A DNA stretch of 64,000 nt from Streptomyces sp. WAC08241 (GTDB taxonomy: Bacteria > Actinomycetota > Actinomycetes > Streptomycetales > Streptomycetaceae). Position numbers and translations under genes: made by a program. This document shows, in pieces, positions 49,836 through 58,220 of the stretch. Under the pieces are notes generated by a model. The model worked only from the letters and a program-made list of their open reading frames with translations, was not told the DNA's origin and searched no databases. The stretch is from positions 6,355,001-6,419,000 of the forward strand of contig CP042279.1 in NCBI GenBank assembly GCA_007858575.1. The letters are read 5' to 3'. Numbering within the stretch: the first letter of the stretch is position 1; each line of letters opens with the position of its first letter.

Positions 49836-49972
49836 GCCGGACAGCGTACGCGGGAGGGCCCGCCGGGGTCCGCCGTACCGGTGACGCCGTCCACCGGTCG
49901 GACCGATCGGCCGCCGCTTTCCGGGCGGTGTCCCGCCGCGCGGAACGGCCCGGCGGTACGCACGATCGGCCC

Positions 49973-51703
49973 ATGCGTGCCTCACTCGCCTCCTCGATCG
50001 CCGTCACCTGCGCGGCGGTACTCGCCCTGCCGGTCTCCCCCGCCGCGTCCGCGGCGGCCGAGGTGCTCGCGCAGCCACCGGCGGCCTCCGCGCTGCCCCC
50101 CGCGCCCGATCTCTCGGGCTCCACCCAGTCCCTGCCGCTCGGCCCGCTGGGCTCCTCCTCGCGGGCCGGCGGCCCGGGGAGCAGGGACTCACCCGACGCG
50201 ACGTCAAGCCCTTCTCCCTCGTGGGCGTGGTCTGGGACGACCCCAGGGCCCCGCTGCACGGCACCGTGCAGGTCCGCACCCGGGCCACCGGCACCGACAC
50301 CTGGTCGGAGTGGCAGGACGTGGAGACCCACAACGACGAACACGGCGCCGACCCGGACACGGCGGAGGGCACCTCCCGGGCGCTCCGCGGCTCCACGGCC
50401 CCGCTGTGGGTGGGCGACTCGGACGGCGTCGAGATCCGCGTACGGGCGGAGTCCGACGAGACGGGCGGCGCGGCGCCGCTCCCGGCCGGCCTGCGCCTGG
50501 AACTCGTGGCCCCGGGGAGGACCCCGGGGCGACGAGTGACAGGGACACGGAACCGGTCCTGGAGACGGAGCCGGGCACGGAGGTCGAACAGGCCGCGGCC
50601 ACGGGCCGTACGCCGGGGAGTCCGTGGACGGGTCCACGGAGCCGGTGTCGGAGGCGGCCCGGCCGCGGGCCCGCACCGCCGTGGCCCCGGCCGTCGCGGC
50701 TCCGGAGGCCCCGCTGCCCCCGGCCCCGACCGTCCCTGCCGTCCCGACCGTCCCTGCCACCCCGACCGTCCCTGCCGTCCCGGACTCCGGCCCAGGCCGT
50801 CCCGGCCCCCTGTCCCTCTCCGGGCTCCTCGCGGGCCTGGACACGATCGGCTCCCGGCTCACCCCGTACCTCGCGCCCTGGCTCCCGCTCCTGCCGAAGG
50901 AGGCGGCCGACGCCGCGGCCCCGTACCTGCCCCCGTTCGTGCCCCGCACGCCGACGTCCGGGTCCGAGTCCGACGAACCGGCCCAGAACCGGCCCAGAAC
51001 CGGCCCAGGAACCGGCCCAGGAACCGGCTCAGGAGCCGGTCAAGCTCCAGGACCTGTCCGGGGTGCAGACGGCGGCCGAGGCGGCGGCGGCCGCGCCGTA
51101 CGTCGGTCCCCGCCCCGCGATCATCACCCGCAAGGGCTGGGGCGCGGACGAGTCGATCCGCGAGAAGACCTTCGTCTACACGAACACGATCAAGGCGGCC
51201 TTCGTCCACCACAGCGCCACCGGCAACAACTACACCTGCGCCGAGGCCCCTCCGTCCTGCGCAGCATCTACCGCTACCACGTGCTGAGCAGCGGCTGGCG
51301 GGACTTCGGCTACAACTTCGCCGTCGACAAGTGCGGGAACATCTACGAGGGCCGGGCGGGCGGCGTGGACAAGCCGGTGCTCGGCGCGCACACCCTCGGG
51401 TTCAACACCAGCACCATGGGCATCGCCGTCCTCGGCACCTTCAGCAAGACCGCCCCGCCGGCCGCCTCCGTGACCGCCGTCGCCCGCCCGACGGCCTGGA
51501 AGCTCGGCCTGCACGGCATCAACCCGGTCGGGACGGTGACCCTCACCTCGGGCGGCGGAAACCTGTACGCGAAGGGCACCAAGGTCAAGTTCCACGCCAT
51601 CGCCGGACACCGTGACGGATTCGCCACGGACTGTCCCGGATCGCTTCTGTACGGCAAGCTCGGCACGGCCCGGACGAGCGCGGCGTCGTACCAGGGGAGG
51701 TAG
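49973..51703 (+). CDS. secreted peptidoglycan-recognition / N-acetylmuramoyl-L-alanine amidase
   Basis: ATG 49973 gives a signal peptide (MRASLASSIAVTCAAVLALP, cleavage near ASA). A beta-rich domain follows: FSLVGVVWDDPRAPLHGTVQ, WSEWQDVETHNDEHG and VEIRVRAES. Then a Pro-rich linker with PTVPAVPTVPATPTVP and E-P-A-Q repeats. The C-terminal PGRP/amidase_2 domain has RKGWGADESIREKTFVYTNT, zinc ligands in FVHHSATGNNYTC and GAHTLGFNTSTMGIAVLG, and HAIAGHRDGFATDCPGSLLY with Lys/Cys/His. Breaks near 50185, 50520, 50615, 50987, 50998 and 51250. About 577 residues; a wall hydrolase. Confidence 0.9.
50975..51044 (+). repeat. 12-bp repeats encoding E-P-A-Q
   Basis: Six units, of which those at 50987 and 50998 are 11 bases long and lack one G. 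The two losses shift the frame, which shows directly how single-base deletions break genes in this sequence. Confidence 0.85.
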
Positions 51704-51808
51704 AGGGGCCCACCGGGCAACCGTCTGCATAAACTGACCGGTCATATCGCAGGGACGACCGGGAACGGGCGTGCCGACCGGCGCCGAACAGGAAGCAGAG
51801 ACGACAAG

Positions 51809-52893
51809 GTGACAGAAGCGATCCTCCTGGTCGGTGGCAAGGGGACACGGCTGCGGCCGCTCACGGTCAACACGCCCAAGCCCATGGTCCCCGCGGCGGG
51901 CGTCCCCTTCCTGACGCACCAACTCGCCCGCGCCTGCGCGCCGCGGGCGTCGAGCACATCGTGCTCGCCACCTCCTACCTGGCCGAGGTCTTCGAGCCGC
52001 ACTTCGGCGACGGCTCCGACCTCGGCCTGAGCCTGGAGTACGTCACCGAGGAGGAGCCGCTGGGCACCGGCGGCGCGATACGCAACGTGGCCTCGCGCCT
52101 GCACTCGGGCCCCGACGACCCGGTCCTCATCTTCAACGGGGACATCCTCACGGGCCTCGACATCGGGGCCCTCGTCGACACCCACTCCTCCTCCGGCGCG
52201 GACGTCTCGCTCCACCTCACCCGGGTCGACGACCCGCGGGCCTTCGGCCTGGTCCCCACGGACCCCACCGGCCGCGTCACGGCCTTCCTGGAGAAGCCGC
52301 AGACGCCCGAGGAGATCGTCACCGACCAGATCAACGCGGGCGCGTACGTCTTCCGGCGCTCGGTCATCGACACCATCCCCACCGGACGGCCGGTCTCGGT
52401 GGAGCGCGAGACCTTCCCGGAGCTCCTGGCCTCCGGCGCCCACCTCCAGGGCATGGTCGACTCCACGTACTGGCTGGACCTCGGCACCCCGCAGGCCTTC
52501 GTGCGCGGCTCCGCCGACCTGGTCCTGGGCCGCGCGCCCTCCCCGGCGGTCCCGGGCCGCTGCGGCGACCGCCTGGTGCTGCCGTCGGCGCGCGTCGCCC
52601 CGGACGCCAAGCTGACCGGCGGCACGGTCGTCGGCGCGGACGCGGTGATCGGCGAGGGCGCCCGCGTCACGGGCTCCACGCTCCTGGCGGGCGCGGTCGT
52701 CGAACCGGGCGCGGTCATCACCGACTCCCTGGTCGGCGCGGGCGCCCGCATAGGCGCGCGTACGGTCCTCAGCGGGGCGGTCATCGGCGACGGCGCCCAG
52801 GTGGGCCCCGACAACGAACTCCGCGACGGCATCCGCGTCTGGTGCGACGCGACCCTCCCGGCGGGCACGGTCCGCTTCTCGTCGGACCAGTAG
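51809..52893 (+). CDS. mannose-1-phosphate guanylyltransferase-like NDP-sugar pyrophosphorylase
   Basis: GTG 51809 reads VTEAILLVGGKGTRLRPLTV, the nucleotide-binding signature. Then TPKPMVPAAGVPFLTHQLAR, PLGTGGAIRNVASRL, VLIFNGDILTGLDIGALVDT, FLEKPQTPEEIVTDQINAGA and DSTYWLDLGTPQAFVRGSAD. The C-terminal left-handed beta helix has hexapeptides such as GGTVVGADAVIGEGARVTGS. One break near 51938. About 361 residues. It makes GDP-mannose or a related NDP-sugar for wall glycans or glycolipids; nucleotide specificity is inferred from family naming. Confidence 0.9.
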
Positions 52894-52941
52894 GGGAACG
52901 GGCGGGGCCCGCACCGGACCCGCCCCGTTACGCTCGTCCCC

Positions 52942-53912
52942 ATGGCCGGCCGCTTCCCCAGAACCCCACCGCACCCGCACGGGCGACCGGCCGCACCCCC
53001 GGCCCCCGCCCCGCACGCGCTCCCTCCCCTCCCCCCGGGGACGGACCTCGTCCTCACCCTCGGCCCCCTCCGCCGGGGCCCCGCGGACCCCGCCTACCGG
53101 GCCGCCCGGGACGGCTCGTTCTGGCGGGCCAGCCGGACCCCCGAGGGCCCGGGGACCCTCCGGGTCACCGCCCGGGACGGCACCGCGGAGGCCCACGCGT
53201 GGGGCGAGGGCGCCACCTGGCTCCTGGACCGCCTCCCGGCCCTCCTCGGCGCCGAGGACGACCCGACCGCCTTCGCGCCCCGCCACAGACTGCTCGCCGC
53301 GGCGCACCGCCGCCGCTCCCGGCCTCCGCCTCCCGCGGACCGGACTGGTCCTGAGTCGCTGATCCCGTCGATCCTGGAGCAGAAGGTCACGACGGACGAG
53401 GCGTACCGGGCCTGGCGGCTCCTGGTGCGCAAGTACGGGGAGCCCGCGCCGGGCCCGGCCCCCGACGGCATGCACGTCATGCCGGACGCGCGCGCGTGGA
53501 GCCTGATCCCGTCCTGGGAGTGGCACCGCGCGGGCGTGGACGACAAGCGGGCCGCGACGATCCTGCGCGTGTGCCGGGTGGCCCGCCGCATGGAGGAGGC
53601 CGCGGAGATGGACCCGGCCGGCGCACGCGGGCGCCTGGAGCTGATCCCGGGCGTCGGCCCTGGACGAGCGCCGAGGTGGTCCAGCGCACCCACGGCGCCC
53701 CCGACGAGGTCACCACCGGCGACTACCACCTGCCCGGCATCGTCGGCTGGGCCCTCGCGGGCGACCGCACGGCCGACGACGCGGCCATGCTCGACCTCCT
53801 GGCCCCCTACGCGGGCCAGCGCCACCGGGCCGCCCGCCTGATCCTCCTCAGCGGCCAGATCCCGCCCCGCAGGGCGCCCCGCATGACCCCGGGCAACATC
53901 GCGGCCCTCTGA
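52942..53912 (+). CDS. DNA-3-methyladenine glycosylase II-like (HhH-GPD)
   Basis: ATG 52942. The N-terminal half (LPPGTDLVLTLGPLRRG, DGSFWRASRTPEG) resembles the AlkA-like start. The HhH-GPD domain has LIPSILEQKVTTDEAYRAWR, the hairpin LELIPGVGPWTSAEVVQRTH and the catalytic Asp in VTTGDYHLPGIVGWALAG. It ends PRRAPRMTPGNIAAL. Breaks near 53325 and 53660. About 323 residues. It removes alkylated bases in repair. Confidence 0.88.
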
Positions 53913-53981
53913 CCCACCCCGGCCCGGCCCGACCCCGTCCGATCCGGCCCGATCCGACCCGGTCCGGCCCGACCGGCGAGG
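53913..53981. other. low-complexity spacer between convergent genes
   Basis: Short CCGGCCCGA/CCGATCC-type repeats of 8-10 bases fill the gap. No clean hairpin terminator, although the repeats could pair imperfectly. Confidence 0.6.
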
Positions 53982-55293
53982 TCACCGCACCTCGACGAAC
54001 TCCGAGGCCGTCCGCGCCGCCCGCTCCCGCGGCGCCGCCGCCGGGTGCCCGATCGCCACCGCGCCGAGCGGGTCCCAGTCGCCCGGCAGGCCGAGGACCT
54101 CCCGTACGACGTCCCGGCAGAACATCGTCGAGGACACCCACGCCGAGCCGAGCCGCTCGCCCGCGAGCGCCACCAGGAAGTTCTGCACGCCCGCGCCCGC
54201 CGCGACCAGGAACATCTCGCGCTCGGCGGTGTCCCGGCGCGGGTCGCCGTAGTGGTGGGAGCCGTCCGTGACCAGGCACGGCACGGCCAGGTAGGGCGCG
54301 TTCCGCAGGACGTCCCCGCGCCGCACCCGCTTCGCGATCGACTCCTCGGACTTCCCGTCCCGGCGCAGGTCCGCGACCCACGCCTCCCGCATCGCGTCGA
54401 GCAGCCGCGTCCGCGACTCCGCCGACTCCAGGAGCACGAACCGCCACGGCGTCGTGTGGTGCGGGCCGGCGCCGTCACGGCCGCGGCGACCGCGCGCCGC
54501 ACCGCCCCGGGGTCGACCGGCTCGGCCGTGAACTCCCGTACGGTCCGCCGCAGCGTCACCGCCTCCCGTACGGCCTCGGAGGTGCCCAGCCGGAACATGT
54601 CGTCGGCGGCCCCCGCACGAGCGCGCGTGCGCCCGGCTCCCCGTCCCCGCCCACCACGTGCGGCAGGCCCCGGACGACGGCCACCGGAAGGCCGGAGGCC
54701 TTGCCCTTCACCAGGTCCCCGGCGGCGGCGAGTTCGTCGGCGGTGGCGACCACGGTCGCGCTCAGCGGATTGCCGTGCGCGTCGGTCCCGCCGCGCAGGT
54801 CGTCCAGGACCCGCACCCCGGCCGCCCCGATCGCCACGTCCGTGAGCCCGCTGCGCCAGGGGCGCCCGAAGGTGTCCGTGACGACGACGCCCACGTCCAC
54901 GCCGAGCGCCCCGCGCAGCCCCTCGCGGATCCGGCGGGCCGAGGCGTCCGGGTCCTCGGGCAGCAGGAGCACCGTCCCGGCGGGGGTGTTGGAGGCGTCG
55001 ACCCCGGCGGCGGCCATGACGAGCCCCTGCCGGTTCTCGACGATCCGCAGGGCGCCGCGCCGCGCCACCACCCGGACCGTCTCGGCGTCGATGGCCTCCT
55101 CGCGGTCGTCGGCGGCGACCACCCGGCCCTCCGCCTTGCTGACGATCTTGGAGGTGACGAGCAGCACGTCCCCGTCGGCGAGTTCCGGCGCGGGGAGGCG
55201 GCGGCGGAGGCGATCAGCTTGGCCAGGTCGTCCCGGCCGCCACCTCGGGAAGGCCGGGCAGCGCCCACACCCGGTAGGCGGGGCGGCGGTCAC
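53982..55293 (-). CDS. cofE: coenzyme F420:L-glutamate ligase fused to nitroreductase domain (FbiB-like)
   Basis: GTG 55293 overlaps the cofD stop (GTGA); after one added C it reads VTAAPAYRVWALPGLPEV. The ligase domain has DGDVLLVTSKIVSKAEGRVV, ENRQGLVMAAAGVDASNTP, VVVTDTFGRPWRSGLTDVAI and GGTDAHGNPLSATVVATADE. After about residue 245 a nitroreductase-like domain begins (MFRLGTSEAVREAVTLRRTV) and ends RTASEFVEVR. This two-domain layout is that of actinobacterial FbiB, which adds the glutamate tail to F420. Breaks near 55275, 55210, 54608 and 54470. About 437 residues. Confidence 0.92.
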
Positions 55294-56242
55294 CCGCGTA
55301 CCTCTCGGCAAGCGCGAGCGCCTCGCGCGCCATAGCCGCCGTCGCGTCCACGTCCGTCATCATCAGCGGCACCGCGCGGCAGCGGATGCCCGCCGCCTCG
55401 ACGTCCGCGACCGCGCCCGCGTCCACGGTGTCCACGAGCCAGCCGTCGAGCAGTCCGGTGCCGTAGTGCCGGGCCACCGCCGCCGCCGTGGACTCCACGC
55501 CCACCGCCGCGAGGACCTTGTCGGCCATCCCGCGCACGGGCGCGTCCCCGACGATGGGGAGAGGCCCACGACCGGCGCCCCGGCCGCGGCGACCGCCTCG
55601 CGGATCCCGGCACGGCCAGGATCGTGCCGACGGACACGACCGGGTTGGACGGCGGAAGAGGACGACGTCCGCCTCCGCGATCGCCTCCAGGACGCCCGGC
55701 GCCGGCTTCGCGGCCTCCGCGCCGACCGGCACGACGGCCTTCGCGTCGACGGAGGCGCGCAGCTTCACCCAGTACTCCTGGAAGTGCACCGCCCGCCGCT
55801 CGCCGTCGACCTCGATCGCCACGTGGGTCTCGACGCGGTCGTCGGACATGGGGAGCAGGCGCACGCCCGGCTGCCAGCGGGCGCACAGCGCCTCGGTGAC
55901 GGCGCTCAGCGGGTAGCCCGCGGCGAGCATCTGGGTGCGGACGATGTGGGTCGCGAAGTCCCGGTCGCCGAGGCCGAACCACTCGGGCCCGACGCCGTAC
56001 GCCGCGAGCTCCTCCTTGACGGTGAAGGACTCGTCCGTACGCCCCCAGCCCTGCTCCTCGTCGATGCCCCCGCCGAGGGTGTACATCACCGTGTCCAGGT
56101 CGGGGCAGACCTTCAGCCCGAAGAGATGGATGTCGTCACCGGTGTTGCCGACGACCGTGATCTCCGCGTCCGGGGCGGCCCGCTTGAGGCCGCGAAGGAA
56201 CCGGGCACCACCGATGCCGCCTGCCAGAACCACAATGCGCAT
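55290..56242 (-). CDS. cofD: 2-phospho-L-lactate (phosphoenolpyruvyl) transferase CofD/FbiA
   Basis: ATG 56242 reads MRIVVLAGGIGGARFLRGLK. Then VVGNTGDDIHLFGLKVCPDL, DTVMYTLGGGIDEEQGWGR, LGDRDFATHIVRTQ and LLPMSDDRVETHVAIE. After breaks near 55658, 55615 and 55565, PSNPVVSVGTILAVPG and VGDAPVRGMADKVLAAVGVE follow. It transfers a phospholactyl-type group to Fo, the step before CofE. The stop at 55290 comes from a third frame after one more repair. About 318 residues, and forms an operon with cofE. Confidence 0.94.
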
Positions 56243-56266
56243 GGAGGGCAGTGTGTCAGGCGACGA

Positions 56267-56817
56267 TCACTCCCGGCGCCTCCGGGGCGGGGTCACCGGG
56301 GCGCACCGCGCGCGGAGCGACTCGTGCATGGGCATCTCGGTCAGGCCCGGGAAGTAGACGTGCAGGCTGACGGCCGGCTCCAGGGAGTCGTTGACGACCT
56401 CGTGGACGTACCCGGGGGCGAACACGCGCTGCGCGCCGCCGGCGAGCGTCCGCACGCCCCGGTCCGTACGCTCCGTCAGCTCGCCCTCCAGGACGGTGAG
56501 GACGCCGGAGGAGACGCCGTGGTCGTGGAGCCCGCTGCCCTGTCCGGGCACCCAGGAGAGCAGCCAGACCTCGTAGCCGATTGGGGTCTCCCCTGCTCGA
56601 GCGGAGTCGAGAGCTTGGGGACCGGTGCGCAGGCGGTGGTACCAGCGGGTGGTGGCGTCGTACTCGACGTACGGGGCCCACTGGGAGCGGTCGTCGGCGA
56701 TCGAGCGCGCCAGGCCGGCGAAGTCGGCCACGGTCACGGGGTGGACGCGCTCGGGCTGGAGGAGGTGGGGACCTCCATGATGTCGCCGGCGATCTGGAGG
56801 TCGCTGTCCATGTTCAT
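56267..56817 (-). CDS. cysteine dioxygenase (cupin)
   Basis: Iron cupin that oxidises cysteine to its sulfinate. ATG 56817 gives MNMDSDLQIAGDIMEVPTS; after a break near 56757 VTVADFAGLARSIADD and YVEYDATTRWYHRLRTGP. Metal His ligands are in GLHDHGVSSGVLTVLEGELT and FAPGYVHEVVNDSLEPAVSL. A 13-residue insert (QALDSARAGETPI) between RTGP and GYEVWLLSWVPGQGSG comes from a palindromic repeat. The C-terminus is uncertain: PPRRRRE at 56267 or another frame to 56256. A small ORF ending in Phe-Cys-Phe-Cys stops 16 bases upstream. Confidence 0.88.
56582..56620. repeat. dispersed palindromic repeat inserted in the cysteine dioxygenase gene
   Basis: A 39-base element with GGGGTCTCCCCTGCTCGAGC and the complementary-like half GTCGAGAGCTTGGGGA. 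I recall near-identical elements scattered in many Streptomyces genomes. It adds exactly 13 codons without breaking the frame. Confidence 0.7.
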
Positions 56818-56833
56818 GGGGTGGGGTGGTTCC

Positions 56834-56943
56834 TCAGCAGAAACAGAAGCGGTGGGGGTCACGGGGAGCGGTGACACGGGAGACGCGGGTGACGCTGGGG
56901 AAAGGCTGGAGCGCGGGGAGCGAGAGCCGGAGCTCTGCGGCAT
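56834..56943 (-). CDS. possible cysteine-sensing leader peptide
   Basis: A short frame ending RVTAPRDPHRFCFC then TGA at 56834, 16 bases before the cysteine dioxygenase ATG. ATG 56943 (MPQSSGSRSPRSSLSP) reaches it if one C is added near 56894, giving about 36 residues. Two Cys codons at the very end, next to a cysteine-degrading gene, suggest ribosome-mediated sensing of cysteine, as known for poly-Cys uORFs in mycobacteria. The start and its ribosome site are weak. Confidence 0.4.
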
Positions 56944-57511
56944 CAACAGCCGGGACAGCAACAGCAACAGCGCGCCTGGACAGCGCGGCGGAACCCACGG
57001 GCGTGGGTCGCGGAGGGCGCTGCGGTCGCTGGCATGCCACCAAAGGTGGCCGGAGGGCACCCGACTGTCAACTCAATGCCCGATTTGGGGGTAATGTTTC
57101 ACCTCATCCGGTTGCCCTCTGGAGAAAGGTTTGCTCATGCGCGGACCAGGAGAGATGGCGCTTCGACCGTGCCCGCGAACGCGGTGGTGCGCGCGTGTCG
57201 GTCCGGACAGGGGGCGGCTCGTGACCCGACTGTGATCCGGATCGCTTCCGTGGCTGGATCGAAACAAGATCCACGCCCCGGTCGTCCTCCCCTGTGGAGG
57301 CCGTGCCGCACGGTCGCATCGGTACCCTGTGTCACGGTTTTGGTGATTTGAACACTTAGCGCATACGCTTGGTTCCGCAGAGTGAATACGGGGCCCGATA
57401 GCAGATCTCAGCTTGACTCGCACAGAGCACGAACTTGTATTTCACTCGTGTCGTTCGGCCGTGCTCGCACGGCAACTCCACGGGGACGCACAGAACAGAC
57501 GAGGGGCGCAC
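56944..57511. other. long divergent regulatory region upstream of whiB
   Basis: About 570 bases without a firm gene. It holds leftward signals for the cysteine dioxygenase gene and rightward ones for whiB. Between 57060 and 57440 the DNA is notably AT-richer, as expected of promoters. TCAC-N7-GTGA (about 57332-57346) is an inverted repeat with GTGTC, a WhiA-like GACAC core on the other strand. Exact promoters cannot be fixed by eye. Confidence 0.5.
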
Positions 57512-57775
57512 ATGACCGAGTTGTTCCAGGAACTGCTGGTCGAGGACGCGGACGAGGAACTCGGCTGGCAGGAGCGCGCGCTGTGCGCCCAGACCGATCC
57601 CGAGTCCTTCTTCCCCGAGAAGGGCGGCTCGACCCGCGAGGCCAAGAAGGTCTGCCTCGCCTGCGAGGTCCGTTCCGAATGCCTCGAATACGCCTTGCAG
57701 AACGACGAGCGCTTCGGCATCTGGGGCGGCCTCTCGGAGCGCGAGCGACGCCGCCTGAAGAAGGCCGCCGTCTGA
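57512..57775 (+). CDS. whiB: WhiB-family iron-sulfur transcription factor
   Basis: Intact 87-residue protein. ATG 57512 gives MTELFQELLVEDADEELGWQ. Four Cys (ALCAQ, KKVCLACEVRSEC) bind a [4Fe-4S] cluster; the turn GIWGGLSERERRR and the basic end KKAAV contact DNA and sigma region 4. Length, sequence and the cof/cysteine-dioxygenase neighbours fit WhiB, needed with WhiA for sporulation septation, rather than other Wbl paralogues; this assignment rests on memory. A longer frame upstream (57413) lacks coding bias. A hairpin at 57901 ends the transcript. Confidence 0.93.
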   Translation: MTELFQELLVEDADEELGWQERALCAQTDPESFFPEKGGSTREAKKVCLACEVRSECLEYALQNDERFGIWGGLSERERRRLKKAAV

Positions 57776-58220
57776 ACCGCCGCTGTCCGGAAAGCAGCCC
57801 GAGCGGCCGCCCGAACCGCCGGCACCCGACCGCGTCCGGACCCCCGAGCCGGGACGCGTCCACCGGGACCGCGCCGGAACGCGCGCACCAGGTCGTCCCG
57901 AACGGTCCGCCCCCGTGCACCCGAGCACGGACGGCGGACCGTTTCGCGTATGCGGTGCGTTCTGCGCGTCCGGGACTTCCCGCACCCTCCGTGCCTGCCG
58001 TGCCTCCCGCACCTTCCGTGCCCCTCGTGGATCCCGCGTATCCGGCGCATCCCGGCCGACCTCCTCCCCGCGACCGTTCCGCCCCCTCTGTCCACAGGGG
58101 CCCGGGAGCTCTGTCCACAGGGCGGCGGACCGCTCCGCGCACAGCCGTTAGTGTGGGCCTCCGTCCGAGACGCTCCCCACGCCCCCCGCGGGCGACCCCG
58201 GCCGGAGGGCCCGTAGCTCG
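57776..58220. other. intergenic region between whiB and the glycosyltransferase
   Basis: Contains the whiB terminator hairpin at 57901-57942 and, near 57960-58060, short repeated CCGTGCC/CCGCACC elements. Open frames here lack coding bias. The glycosyltransferase promoter is expected near 58090-58200. Confidence 0.55.
57901..57942 (+). terminator. whiB terminator hairpin
   Basis: AACGGTCCGCC pairs with GGCGGACCGTT and encloses an inner CCGTGC/GCACGG stem; TT follows. It lies 125 bases after the whiB stop. Confidence 0.7.

Noticed and set aside
57332..57346. BldD binding site upstream of whiB
   Set aside because: TCAC and GTGA halves are 7 bases apart, not the spacing I know for BldD boxes; recorded only as an inverted repeat.
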